From the NCBI GenBank assembly GCA_021201665.1, contig JAJQEO010000039.1, forward strand, positions 12,933 to 52,986: a DNA stretch of 40,054 nt, given 5' to 3'. The DNA comes from Lachnospiraceae bacterium. GTDB taxonomy: Bacteria; Bacillota; Clostridia; Lachnospirales; Lachnospiraceae. The position numbers and the translations under genes are program-made. Positions 1 through 8,560 of this stretch are shown here, one piece after another (position 1 is the stretch's first letter; every line of letters begins with the position of its first letter). The notes beneath the pieces are model-generated. The model did not search any database. It saw only the letters and a program-made list of their open reading frames with translations, and was not told the origin of the DNA.

Positions 1-185
1 AGCAGAATGGCGCACTGACAGAGCAGAATGGCGCACTGACAGAGCAGAATGGCGCACTGACAGAGCAGAATGGCGCGCTTACAGAGCGGAATGGCGTACT
101 GGAAGAGCAGAATGGCGCATTGACAGAGCAGAATGGTGTACTGACGGAGCAGAATGGCACACTGACAGAGCAAAACAGTGCACTT
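1..185 (+). repeat. 21-bp coding tandem repeat
   Basis: A 21-bp unit (GAGCAGAATGGCGCACTGAC plus A) is repeated in phase with the reading frame. The first three copies are nearly identical and later ones diverge. It encodes the EQNGALT heptad and continues off the left edge of the window. Confidence 0.9.
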
Positions 186-290
186 AAAGAGCAGAATAGC
201 GAATTGCAGGGACAGAAAAGTGCGCTGGAAGATGAATTGGCTGATCTTCGACGAAGACTGCATGAGGCGGAAAAAAGGAAAAAGCAGTGA
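1..290 (+). CDS. Coiled-coil protein, C-terminal fragment (5' end outside window)
   Basis: The reading frame is open from the window edge (codons starting at position 3) to TGA 288-290. It encodes about 95 residues made almost entirely of a seven-residue unit EQNGALT, repeated about ten times with increasing divergence, then a charged tail ending in EKRKKQ. A Leu at a fixed place in each heptad, flanked by Glu/Gln/Asn, is what a parallel coiled coil looks like. No catalytic domain is visible; any such domain would lie upstream of the window. An intrinsic terminator follows at 323-357, so this gene is transcriptionally separate from the topoisomerase gene. Function is unknown. Confidence 0.75.
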   Translation, partial: QNGALTEQNGALTEQNGALTEQNGALTERNGVLEEQNGALTEQNGVLTEQNGTLTEQNSALKEQNSELQGQKSALEDELADLRRRLHEAEKRKKQ

Positions 291-322
291 TAGCCATTAC
301 CATTGGCCGGGCTGCCCAGTCA

Positions 323-357
323 AACTGCCGTAGAACGAACAACCTGCGGCAGTTTTT
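323..357 (+). terminator. Intrinsic terminator after the coiled-coil gene
   Basis: The arms AACTGCCG (323-330) and CGGCAGTT (347-354) form a perfect 8-bp stem followed by a T run to 357. Confidence 0.75.
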
Positions 358-440
358 CATGCATGGGCATTATTACATGGTGATGGCTTCTCTGGCAAAA
401 GACATTTATATATCAGACTATCAGATATGGGAGGAATTAC

Positions 441-2825
441 ATGGCGAAACAATTGTTCATTGCGGAGAAACCGAGCGTGGCGCAGGAGTTTGCGAAGGCA
501 TTGCACGAGGATATGAAGCGCGGCGACGGCTATCAGGAATCGGCTTCCTACGTAGTGACATGGTGTGTCGGGCACCTGGTGACCATGAGTTATCCGGAGG
601 TGTACGATCCGAAATATAAACGGTGGAGCCTGGATACGTTGCCCTTTCTCCCGGATCATTTCCTGTACGAGGTGATTCCGTCTGTCAAAAAGCAGTTTAC
701 GACTGTGAGCAGGCTTTTAAACCGGACCGATGTAGATACGATTTATGTCTGCACTGATTCCGGGCGCGAAGGAGAATACATTTACCGTCTTGTGGAGCAA
801 GAGGCGAAGGTTCACGGCAAAAAGCGCCGCCGGGTCTGGATCGATTCCCAGACGGAAGAGGAAATTCACCGCGGCATCGAGCAGGCGAAGGACTTGTCCG
901 AGTACGACAATCTAGCCTCCGCGGCTTATCTGCGTGCGAAGGAAGACTACCTGATGGGCATCAACTTTTCCCGTCTCCTGACATTAAAATATGGAAATAC
1001 CATTTCAAATTATCTTGGGAAAAACCGTACGGTTGTCTCGGTCGGACGCGTGATGACCTGCGTGCTGGGGATGGTGGTCCGTCGCGAGCGGGAAATCCGG
1101 CAGTTTGTGAAGACTCCCTTTTACAGGGTCGTGCAGGAGGTTATCCTGCCTGGAGGCGTGGCGAACGGAGGCGCTTCATCCCGTCAGCAGGTGCTGACGG
1201 ACAGCATTAAGACACCACATCAGCAGGTGCTGACGGACAGCATTAAGACACCACATCAGCAGGTGCTGGCGGATAGCATTAATACACCATGTCAGCAGGT
1301 GCTGATGGACAGCACTGAGACCTCTCGCCAACATATGCTTCAGGATAATACTGTGACACCTCGTCAACAGGGACTGCTGGATCGCGCAGAGACTTCTCGT
1401 CAGCCTGGACTCGAGGGAGAATTCCGGGCAGTCGAGGGCTCTGACTGGTATCTTTCTCCGAAGCTTTATAAAGAAAATGGCTTTCGCGAGAAGCAAGATG
1501 CACAGACGCTGATCGCCAGCCTGATGCCCGAAAGCGCCTCTGTTGTGAATGACACGGCAGCATTGCCTGCAACCCTTACCGCATCCGCAAACGAAACGAC
1601 CTGCATTGATTCTATCGAAAAAAAGAAGGAAAAGAAAAACCCGCCGCTGCTCTACAACCTGGCGGAGCTTCAGAATGACTGTTCCCGCATGTTTAAAATC
1701 AGCCCAGATGAGACCCTGCGGATTGTACAGGAACTCTACGAAAAGAAGCTGGTCACCTATCCGCGTACGGATGCCCGCGTCCTCTCGACAGCGGTCGCAA
1801 AAGAAATACATAAAAATATCGCCGGGCTGAAACGCTTTGCGCCAGCAGCAGAGTTTGCAGAAGAAATTCTTAACAGCGGTTCTTATAAAGGAATCGCCCG
1901 CACGAGATATGTCAATGATAAACAGATTACGGATCACTACGCGATCATCCCCACCGGACAGGGGCTAGGGGCACTCGGTTCCCTCAAAGGACATGCTTAC
2001 GGCGTCTATGCGGCGATAGTGCGGAGATTCCTGAGCATTTTTTATCCCGCTGCGGAATTTCAGAAAATCACCATGGTAACCGTCATGGGTAAGGAAAAGT
2101 TTTTCTATTCTTTTAAAGTATTGCTGACAGAAGGGTACTTCAAGGTCGCCGGTAATCCGAATGACCGGAAAAAGAAGATCACGGCACAGGCCGAAAAACG
2201 CAATGGCAGTGCCAGAGGCAATGGCAGCGGAGGCGATAATGGCAGTGCCGGATTTTCTGACAACACGGAGACAGAATACGGCACGGAGCTGCTGGATATT
2301 CTGAAAAAACTCCGCAAAGGCATGCAGCTGCCTGTGCGTTCCCTTGGCATCCGCGAAGGAGAAACCTCCCCGCCGAAACGTTACAATTCCGGTTCTATGA
2401 TACTTGCCATGGAAAACGCCGGCCAGCTGATCGAGGACGAGGAGCTCCGCGCACAGATCAAGGGCAGCGGGATCGGCACGAGCGCGACACGCGCCGAGAT
2501 TCTCAAAAAACTGGTCGCCAATGAATATCTGGCATTGAATAAAAAGACACAGGTGCTGACACCCACTCTGCAAGGCGAAATGATACACGACGTAGTATTC
2601 TGCTCCATCCGTTCTCTCTTAAACCCGGAGCTGACCGCAAGCTGGGAGAAGGGACTCACCTATATCGCAGAAGGTCAGATCACGAGTGAGGAGTACATGG
2701 AAAAGCTGGAGACCTTCATCCGAAAACGGACAGACGGCGTACTTTCGCTGCACAATCAGACCCAGCTGCGGCCCATGTTTGATGAGGCGGCGAAATATTA
2801 TACGAAGAAAAACGGATCACGGTAA
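441..2825 (+). CDS. topB: DNA topoisomerase III-like (TopB family, type IA) with repeat insertions
   Basis: Single-strand-passing type IA topoisomerase. The Toprim domain begins with IAEKPSVA (Glu9) and has the acidic motif TDSGREGE at 105-112. SVGRV (200-204) with a RREREIR segment, the catalytic tyrosine Tyr440 in VTYPRTD, DHYAIIPTG, and GSGIGTSATRAEI complete the TopB set. GGGAGG upstream of ATG 441 supports the start. At 794 aa it is long for the family: a 12-residue tandem repeat fills about 249-328, a low-complexity stretch about 366-400 precedes the active-site region, and an Asn/Gly/Ser-rich patch (NGSARGNGSGG) lies further on. No C-terminal zinc-finger cysteines are visible. This could be the chromosomal TopB or one of the mobile-element-associated paralogues; context does not decide. 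Confidence 0.9.
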   Translation: MAKQLFIAEKPSVAQEFAKALHEDMKRGDGYQESASYVVTWCVGHLVTMSYPEVYDPKYKRWSLDTLPFLPDHFLYEVIPSVKKQFTTVSRLLNRTDVDTIYVCTDSGREGEYIYRLVEQEAKVHGKKRRRVWIDSQTEEEIHRGIEQAKDLSEYDNLASAAYLRAKEDYLMGINFSRLLTLKYGNTISNYLGKNRTVVSVGRVMTCVLGMVVRREREIRQFVKTPFYRVVQEVILPGGVANGGASSRQQVLTDSIKTPHQQVLTDSIKTPHQQVLADSINTPCQQVLMDSTETSRQHMLQDNTVTPRQQGLLDRAETSRQPGLEGEFRAVEGSDWYLSPKLYKENGFREKQDAQTLIASLMPESASVVNDTAALPATLTASANETTCIDSIEKKKEKKNPPLLYNLAELQNDCSRMFKISPDETLRIVQELYEKKLVTYPRTDARVLSTAVAKEIHKNIAGLKRFAPAAEFAEEILNSGSYKGIARTRYVNDKQITDHYAIIPTGQGLGALGSLKGHAYGVYAAIVRRFLSIFYPAAEFQKITMVTVMGKEKFFYSFKVLLTEGYFKVAGNPNDRKKKITAQAEKRNGSARGNGSGGDNGSAGFSDNTETEYGTELLDILKKLRKGMQLPVRSLGIREGETSPPKRYNSGSMILAMENAGQLIEDEELRAQIKGSGIGTSATRAEILKKLVANEYLALNKKTQVLTPTLQGEMIHDVVFCSIRSLLNPELTASWEKGLTYIAEGQITSEEYMEKLETFIRKRTDGVLSLHNQTQLRPMFDEAAKYYTKKNGSR
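1185..1421 (+). repeat. 36-bp tandem repeat inside topB
   Basis: Six full copies and part of a seventh start at 1185, 1221, 1257, 1293, 1329, 1365 and 1401, exactly 36 bp apart. They encode QQVLTDSIKTPH and variants. Copies 1 and 2 are identical and the divergence rises toward the 3' end, so the newest duplication is at the 5' side. The insertion sits just after the SVGRV/RREREIR region of the topoisomerase. Confidence 0.93.
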
Positions 2826-2955
2826 GAAACTGGGAACAAGAGGGTTTATAATTAGGCCGAGACATGTGATAATTGAAGCGAAAAAAAATTTAGAACATGT
2901 AAAAAAGAGCGGAATCTCGGGCTGTTTTGAGTTTCCGAGAGCGCTCAAGAAAAAA

Positions 2956-3900
2956 ATGAGAGGGAAGAATAAAGTTCGAATAACAGTATGGATCGGTTTG
3001 ATGATTGCAGTACTCCTTATTTTTGTGGTGTGGGTGATCTGGCTTTTGTGTAGAAAGAATGGTCAGTCAGAGCAGACAGAACTGGTATCCGAGACCGTAT
3101 GGACATCTCTGGATGGAGAAGAACATATAGTCAAAAATTATGAATTGTCTGATTCGGCAGCGGATGCTGTGGCTGGTATGGAAGACTATGAGATGGAGCA
3201 TCTGTCGATGGATGGAGCAACCTTCTATTATTTCCATACTTTGAAAGAGACAACTGCTCCTGTAATTCTGTTTTTACATGGACAGGGTGGTGAAAAGGAG
3301 GAATATTTGGGAGAATTTTCCGAGTACGCCCAAATGGGTTATTCCTGTATCACACTTGATATTGCAGGTCATGGAGAGCGGGCATCGGAGGAAGTACTCA
3401 CTGCACTGGAAGCGTCTGTGCAGACATCAGCAGATATGGATTTGATTTTTGAATATCTGCAGGAGAAGATAGATGGGATTATTCTTTATGGAATTTCACA
3501 GGGAGGAAGCATTGCCTATCATTATGCAGCTTATGGCTCTTATACTCCGGATCTTCTGGTGGTAGCTTCTACTTCGCCTGATTTTGTGGATAATTACGAT
3601 GAAGCAATTATTGTAAATGGGAAAGCCAAAGAAGGGGAGGAAAATCAGGATTCGGAGGACTTTATAGAAAAAAACAATCCAATTGCCGCCTGGGAACAGA
3701 TCGCGCAGTCAGCTGTCTTTTCTGGAAATACAATTGGTGACACAGTAGTGTCGGTAACAGGAAGTCAGGAACTGGAAGCACTTTTTCTGGAAAATGGTGT
3801 ATCGGATGCTACCTTCTTATATTATAGTGGTACAAGTCATGATTTGCCAGAAGTGTTTTTTATACGCGTGGCTGAACTTTTGGAGGGTTTTTACAGGTGA
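2956..3900 (+). CDS. Membrane-anchored alpha/beta hydrolase
   Basis: A 314-aa protein with a single N-terminal membrane segment (about residues 9-31) and an extracytoplasmic alpha/beta-hydrolase domain. Visible landmarks are the oxyanion-loop motif LHGQGG (107-112), LDIAGHGER (134-142), the nucleophile elbow GISQGG with Ser181, and a likely catalytic His295 in GTSHDLPE. Substrate is unknown; such proteins are esterases, lipases or peptidases. The frame is open further upstream, but ATG 2956 gives a sensible signal-anchor start although its ribosome site is weak. An imperfect hairpin (TCTCGG 2915-2920 with CCGAGA 2935-2940) lies just upstream. The gene is more AT-rich than topB and begins the accessory block that continues to 6082. 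Confidence 0.75.
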   Translation: MRGKNKVRITVWIGLMIAVLLIFVVWVIWLLCRKNGQSEQTELVSETVWTSLDGEEHIVKNYELSDSAADAVAGMEDYEMEHLSMDGATFYYFHTLKETTAPVILFLHGQGGEKEEYLGEFSEYAQMGYSCITLDIAGHGERASEEVLTALEASVQTSADMDLIFEYLQEKIDGIILYGISQGGSIAYHYAAYGSYTPDLLVVASTSPDFVDNYDEAIIVNGKAKEGEENQDSEDFIEKNNPIAAWEQIAQSAVFSGNTIGDTVVSVTGSQELEALFLENGVSDATFLYYSGTSHDLPEVFFIRVAELLEGFYR

Positions 3901-4094
3901 CAGGAATTGGTATATTGTTATTTACGCCATTCTCGAGGAGCATCTTGATGTGCCAGATGTATTTATTTTTAATGAATCAAAAACATGGAATTGGGGGTTG
4001 AAATATAACTGAATATGTGATAATGATAAGAGACAGAAATGCCCCATATTTTTTTAAAATAATCTTAAGTCTTAATTTATGAATGGAGTATCCT

Positions 4095-5471
4095 ATGAAT
4101 CAATGGACATTGCACGTGGAAGAATTCGGAAAGATAAAAGAAGCGGATATTACCGTGGCACCTTTGACTATGTTTATCGGTGATAATAACAGCGGAAAGA
4201 GCTATTTGATGACATTGATTTACGGGCTTTTGCATTTATCTCTAAGCCAGTATAAATATGATGCAAATTCAATGACGTTCCAATCATGCTGGGCAGTTTT
4301 AGAGAAAATATTCGAAAAAGCGAAAAACGCAGAGGAACTTGAATATACGTTTTCAGATTCGGATATCAAATATACACAGGATTTCCTGAATGAAATTCTT
4401 GAAAAAAACCTCTCAAGATTTATACTATCTTTGTTTAACAGAGAAGTATCAATAAAAAAGTTAAGAGTAGAGTTTCCGAAAAATACGGATTTCCATTTGA
4501 CGGTGGGATATATCGGCAAGGTTGAAGAAAAAATAGGGATGAATGTTGAAGCGCCAAAAGAGGCTTATTCAAACCCATATTTAGTTATTTCAGATAAAAC
4601 GCATATTGGTTCCTTAGAGGGGATAAATGAAAAGTGGATATGGATGAGATTCGTTTTAGAAAATATGTTAAAAATAGATTCGGATACTTGCGAAGAGCCG
4701 GTTGTGTATCTGCCGACGACCAGAACAGGCTTCCTTTTAACATATAAAACACTGGTTGGAAATGCGCTGGAAGATAAGTTTACCGTACAGCCTGTTTCTA
4801 AAAACCTGCTAACGAGACCGTCAGGAGATTTTCTTAGAAGTCTCAGTACGATGCGAGTAGATACTGGCAGAAATAAATTTGAAAGCTGCATTGATTTTAT
4901 GGAAAGCTATATATTATCCGGGAAAATAGAAGTTTCGCAGTTGCCGTCTCATGATGTTCTATACCGTCCGAAAGGGAGTGAAGAACCGATTCCTATGTTT
5001 GTCAGTTCGGGAGTGGTGACTGAGGTGACGCCGCTCTTACTGTATCTGCGTTATGTTGACTTTGGTACATTGATGATCGAAGAACCGGAGATTTGCTTGC
5101 ACCCTGAATTGCAATGGCGGATGATGCAGTTGCTGATTCGGATACAGAATGAAGGAGTGCCGGTTTTTCTTACCACACATAGTGATTTTATGCTGCAGCA
5201 TGTGAATAACATGATAAAGGCAAATGAGATGCAGCAAAAGGAAGCGTTTTTAAAGAATAACGGATATGTGGAGGAAGATTTACTGAACCGTGAGAAGACA
5301 GCAGTTTATCAGTTTGATGTAGATGCAGAGAGTGGGCAAAGCACTGTGACAAGGCTGAAATGTGGGGATTACGGCTATGAATTGCCGACATTTTATGAAA
5401 CACTGAAAAAAATGAACAGGCAGATCGATGACATAGAAGGACTGGAGGAATCATGTTTACCGAACAGGTAG
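4095..5471 (+). CDS. OLD-like AAA ATPase (AAA15/AAA21 type), first gene of a two-gene system
   Basis: A 458-aa ATPase of the ABC/SMC-like OLD group. Walker A is GDNNSGKS (29-36), a signature-like SSGVVTEV segment comes later, Walker B is LMIEEPEICLHPE (Glu329/Glu330), and the switch histidine is His362 in TTHSDF. There is no Toprim nuclease domain of the classical OLD type after the ATPase, so any nuclease activity would come from a partner. ATG 4095 is chosen over ATG 4083 because GGAG at 4085-4088 is well placed for the former and would be overlapped by the latter. The 3' end overlaps the next gene by 19 bp, which suggests translational coupling. Local AT-richness and isolation suggest horizontal acquisition. 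Role in phage defence is inferred, not shown. Confidence 0.85.
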   Translation: MNQWTLHVEEFGKIKEADITVAPLTMFIGDNNSGKSYLMTLIYGLLHLSLSQYKYDANSMTFQSCWAVLEKIFEKAKNAEELEYTFSDSDIKYTQDFLNEILEKNLSRFILSLFNREVSIKKLRVEFPKNTDFHLTVGYIGKVEEKIGMNVEAPKEAYSNPYLVISDKTHIGSLEGINEKWIWMRFVLENMLKIDSDTCEEPVVYLPTTRTGFLLTYKTLVGNALEDKFTVQPVSKNLLTRPSGDFLRSLSTMRVDTGRNKFESCIDFMESYILSGKIEVSQLPSHDVLYRPKGSEEPIPMFVSSGVVTEVTPLLLYLRYVDFGTLMIEEPEICLHPELQWRMMQLLIRIQNEGVPVFLTTHSDFMLQHVNNMIKANEMQQKEAFLKNNGYVEEDLLNREKTAVYQFDVDAESGQSTVTRLKCGDYGYELPTFYETLKKMNRQIDDIEGLEESCLPNR

Positions 5472-6082
5472 AGAAAAGGCTTGGAGAACTGAACAAAAAT
5501 CTGGTTGAATGCTCTGAAGATTGCTTTCATCTGATAGAACGAAAAAAAGAGGGCGAAGCGGAGTTGACGGTAAAACTTCAAAATCCCAGTATCTTGTTTA
5601 AATCATTAGAGGATAAGAAACTTCAGTATTTTGAAATCAAAAAGTGCGCAGACTTTGTTTTGTTTGAATGCAGAGATGATGGATGGTATGTGCATATATT
5701 TGAAATGAAACGCTCGATAGGTCCGAAAAGCTGGGAGACTGTTAAAGAACAGTTTGCGGGTGCGCTTTTGAATGCATTGGCATTGGCAGGAGCACTTGGC
5801 ATTATATTTCAGCTTACTCACATTATAGTATACTCATGCTACCGCAATGATAAAATAGATGATTCGGCAAATCCTGCAAAGCAGAGACTTCGAATGGCAG
5901 ATGCGAAAGAACGATCTCCAGAAGTACGAGAGCCAGGACTTGATTGGAGAAATGAGTATTTGTTGATTACACTAAAACAAGATATAGTAAGCTGTTTGCA
6001 TCGGAAGATTAAGCTTGATTTGGAGACGGGAGAGGGAACCTTTCAATTGCAAGAGTACATGCCGTCTGTTCGAGAAGCCTGA
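5453..6082 (+). CDS. Predicted PD-(D/E)XK nuclease partner of the AAA ATPase
   Basis: A 209-aa protein of no family I recognise by name. Residues 60-105 have the core of the restriction-endonuclease fold: a hydrophobic strand with Asp67 (CADFVLFE), a hairpin turn, then a strand with Glu84-x-Lys86 (HIFEMK), followed by a helix with Gln100. This D...ExK order is the PD-(D/E)XK signature. A hydrophobic helix/strand region (about 105-128) and a basic C-terminal part follow. The ATG lies inside the ATPase gene and the two almost certainly act together. An alternative is a non-nuclease adaptor with the same fold. The stop codon overlaps the ribosome site of the next gene. Confidence 0.65.
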   Translation: MFTEQVEKRLGELNKNLVECSEDCFHLIERKKEGEAELTVKLQNPSILFKSLEDKKLQYFEIKKCADFVLFECRDDGWYVHIFEMKRSIGPKSWETVKEQFAGALLNALALAGALGIIFQLTHIIVYSCYRNDKIDDSANPAKQRLRMADAKERSPEVREPGLDWRNEYLLITLKQDIVSCLHRKIKLDLETGEGTFQLQEYMPSVREA

Positions 6083-6095
6083 GGAGGAAAACGAA

Positions 6096-6761
6096 ATGGA
6101 ATCATGTAAAATCAAAAACCTGTATAATCTTGATGAAACGATCGCAAAAGACCTATTTGTCGGTGCTGAGTATCCCTGGGAGGTGCTCCCGGAGATCAGC
6201 GCGTTTATCCGTAAGCTGGGCAGCACACTGCCGGAAGAGGAGTATGAGAAACGCGGCGAGGATGTCTGGATTGCGAAAACGGCGGCGGTGGCGCCGACCG
6301 CATACATCCACGGCCCGGCAATCATCGGCAAAAACGCCGAGGTGCGCCACTGCGCGTTTATCCGCGGCAACGCGATCGTGGGCGAGGGCGCGGTGGTAGG
6401 CAATTCAACAGAGCTGAAAAATGTTGTCCTGTTCAATAAGGTGCAGGTACCGCATTACAATTATGTCGGCGATTCTATCCTTGGTTATAAGGCACACATG
6501 GGAGCGGGATCGATCACCTCGAATGTGAAGTCTGACAAGAAGCTGGTGGTGGTGAAGGACGGAGCGGAACGCATCGAGACCGGTCTGAAAAAGTTTGGCG
6601 CAATGCTGGGAGACGAGGTAGAGGTCGGATGCGGATCCGTTCTGAATCCTGGCTCGGTCATCGGTCCGCGTTCCAATATCTACCCGCTTTCTTCCGTACG
6701 CGGAGTCGTTCCGGCAAATTCCATCTATAAGAAGCGCGGAGAAGTGGTTGAGAAAGAATAA
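6096..6761 (+). CDS. Left-handed beta-helix (hexapeptide) nucleotidyl/acyl transferase-like protein
   Basis: A 221-aa protein. After a helical N-terminal segment (1-60) it has hexapeptide repeats of the left-handed beta-helix type, including AYIHGPAIIGKNAEV and the block HYNYVGDSILGYKAHMGAGS, which is the hallmark of the acetyltransferase half of GlmU-type UDP-GlcNAc pyrophosphorylases. There is no N-terminal nucleotidyltransferase domain, so it is a stand-alone sugar-related acyltransferase or a GlmU-like helix protein of unknown substrate. GAGGAGG (6081-6087) before ATG 6096 sets the start. It begins 13 bp after the nuclease gene and could be cotranscribed, but its higher GC suggests it belongs to the older chromosomal backbone. 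Confidence 0.75.
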   Translation: MESCKIKNLYNLDETIAKDLFVGAEYPWEVLPEISAFIRKLGSTLPEEEYEKRGEDVWIAKTAAVAPTAYIHGPAIIGKNAEVRHCAFIRGNAIVGEGAVVGNSTELKNVVLFNKVQVPHYNYVGDSILGYKAHMGAGSITSNVKSDKKLVVVKDGAERIETGLKKFGAMLGDEVEVGCGSVLNPGSVIGPRSNIYPLSSVRGVVPANSIYKKRGEVVEKE

Positions 6762-6850
6762 ACAATGACAACCATGATAGAATAAGATAAGGCAGAATCA
6801 AGAGGGAAACGGACGAGAAATAATAAGAAAATCATTTGGTTGAATTTTAA

Positions 6851-6882
6851 AAACCATCGGTTTATAATGACTGATGGTTTTT
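6851..6882 (+). terminator. Intrinsic terminator after the beta-helix transferase gene
   Basis: AAACCATC (6851-6858) pairs with GATGGTTT (6873-6880), followed by T residues. Confidence 0.75.
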
Positions 6883-6894
6883 CTTCGGAAAAGC

Positions 6895-6978
6895 AAAGTC
6901 CGCCTTAAAAATGTGCCGAAACAGAAAAAGTCCGCCTTAAAAATGTAAATAATCATTGAAAGTCCGCCTGAAAAATGT
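6895..6978 (+). repeat. Three 20-bp direct repeats phased at 32 bp
   Basis: The unit AAAGTCCGCCTTAAAAATGT occurs at 6895-6914 and 6927-6946, and with one change (T to G) at 6959-6978. Start-to-start spacing is exactly 32 bp twice, about three helical turns. The third copy covers the spacer of a good promoter. It may be an operator array for the downstream ATPase gene, or the multi-repeat end of a lost IS21-family-like element. Confidence 0.85.
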
Positions 6979-6984
6979 TATCCT
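6956..6984 (+). promoter_or_regulatory. Sigma-A-like promoter for the DUF4143 ATPase gene
   Basis: TTGAAA (6956-6961), 17-bp spacer, TATCCT (6979-6984). The spacer is repeat copy 3, so anything bound to the repeat would block RNA polymerase. Confidence 0.55.
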
Positions 6985-7016
6985 GTCTCCGCTTGGTGCA
7001 GAAGGGAGGGATTCTT

Positions 7017-8315
7017 ATGGAACGGTTGCTTATGGAACAGCTAAAGAAGTGGAAAGATAAAAAAAACCGAAAGCCTCTGATTATCCGCGGAGCCAGGCAG
7101 GTAGGGAAGACCTGGCTGATGAGGGAGTTTGGGAAAAGGTATTTTGCCCATACAGTGTACATCAGCTTTGATAATAATGAGCGTATGAGAAATGTTTTTG
7201 CCATGGATTTCGACATTCAGAGGATTATTTCCGCATTAAAGGTAGAAAGCCGGCAGAAGATCGTACCGGAAGAAACGCTTCTTATTTTTGACGAGATCCA
7301 GGAGGTTCCGAAAGCGCTGACCTGCCTGAAATATTTTTATGAGAATGCTCCGGAGTATGCGATTATCGCGGCAGGGTCGCTGCTGGGTGTGGCACTTCAT
7401 GAGGGAACCTCTTTTCCGGTGGGCAAGGTCGATTTTATGAATCTTTATCCGCTTAATTTTAAGGAATTTCTGATGGCCTCAGGGGAAGATGAGCTGGCCA
7501 TCTGGCTTGATCAGGCGGATTATCAGCTGGTCAATGCGTTTGCGGATAAGTATGCGAATCTGCTGAGAAGGTATTATTATGTCGGAGGCATGCCGGAGGC
7601 GGTTAACACGTACCTGGAGACGGATGATCTGTATGAGGTGCGGAATGTGCAAAAAGAATTATTAGTTTATTATGCAAATGATTTTTCAAAGCACGCACCT
7701 TTGGAGACAGTACCCAGAATTCAGATGGTATGGAATTCGATTCCCATGCAGCTTACGAAAGAAAATAAGAAATTTGTGTACGGACAGGTCAGGGAAGGTG
7801 CCAGAGCAAAGGATTTTGAACTGGCGATTCAATGGTTGACAGACTGCGGACTGGTTCTTAAGGGCTTTCGGGTTTCAAAACCGGGGATGCCTTTGATTGC
7901 ATATTTGGAAATGGATGTTTTTAAGCTTTATTTTCTGGACGTAGGCCTTTTGTCTGCGCTGTGCCAGCTGGATGCCCGGACTTTGCTGGAAGGAAACCGG
8001 GTTTTTACTGAATTCAAAGGGGCGCTGACAGAACAATTTGCCGCGCAGGAGCTTTCGGCAGATGAAATCAGCCTGTATTATTATTCAACGCAAAATTCTT
8101 CCGGAGAGATTGATTTTATTGTACAGAAAAGCGGCTATATTATACCGCTGGAGATAAAAGCAGAGGAGAATCTGCAGGCGAAAAGTCTGAAAAATTATTG
8201 CCAGAAATACAAGCCGGAGATAGCAGTGCGTTCCTCTATGTCGAATTATCGGGAGCAGGAGTGGATGGTGAATGTGCCGCTGTACGCGCTGGCAGCGTAT
8301 TTAAGGCGAGTGTGA
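7017..8315 (+). CDS. AAA ATPase with DUF4143 domain (ATP-binding protein)
   Basis: A 432-aa member of the widespread AAA_14/DUF4143 family. Walker A is GARQVGKT (25-32), Walker B is LLIFDEIQE (Asp92/Glu93), and a sensor-type AAGSLLG follows. The C-terminal DUF4143 part ends in a PD-(D/E)XK-like core with Asp366 in GEIDFIV and Glu379-x-Lys381 (LEIKAEEN). GGGAGGG at 7003-7010 before ATG 7017 fixes the start; the upstream ATG 6975 would lie inside the promoter. The cellular role of the family is poorly defined; defence, toxin-antitoxin-like and mobile-element roles have all been proposed. It stands alone between a terminator and the parE gene, with its own promoter and phased repeats. Confidence 0.9.
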   Translation: MERLLMEQLKKWKDKKNRKPLIIRGARQVGKTWLMREFGKRYFAHTVYISFDNNERMRNVFAMDFDIQRIISALKVESRQKIVPEETLLIFDEIQEVPKALTCLKYFYENAPEYAIIAAGSLLGVALHEGTSFPVGKVDFMNLYPLNFKEFLMASGEDELAIWLDQADYQLVNAFADKYANLLRRYYYVGGMPEAVNTYLETDDLYEVRNVQKELLVYYANDFSKHAPLETVPRIQMVWNSIPMQLTKENKKFVYGQVREGARAKDFELAIQWLTDCGLVLKGFRVSKPGMPLIAYLEMDVFKLYFLDVGLLSALCQLDARTLLEGNRVFTEFKGALTEQFAAQELSADEISLYYYSTQNSSGEIDFIVQKSGYIIPLEIKAEENLQAKSLKNYCQKYKPEIAVRSSMSNYREQEWMVNVPLYALAAYLRRV

Positions 8316-8560
8316 TTCCTACTGAAACGTTCTTGCAGCCGACCATGCAGTACTTCTTGAGTAGTGTCTGGTTTTTTGGTTTGTGATTGGCGTATCAGCC
8401 GGTGTGATGGACATATAAAATTCTGAGGCAGATTCTTATATGAGAGTAAAGATTAAAATAAATGGTCAATATGGCGTGAAAACGACCACGCTGGATCGAA
8501 TATCGTTCCCTTGTGGGAGAATGAATTGAAAAAAGTGGCAGTGAGAGAGGAGCATAATTC

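Noticed and set aside
287..619. 110-codon frame overlapping the topB start
   Set aside because: It runs through the terminator and topB in another frame, with no ribosome site or domain.
3901..4082. Small gene after the alpha/beta hydrolase
   Set aside because: The only open frame is the tail of an out-of-frame overlap with no ribosome site or motif; it could be a gene remnant, but nothing supports it.
6895..6978. Three repeats as a CRISPR array
   Set aside because: Spacers would be only 12 bp, there are just three repeats, and no cas gene is nearby.
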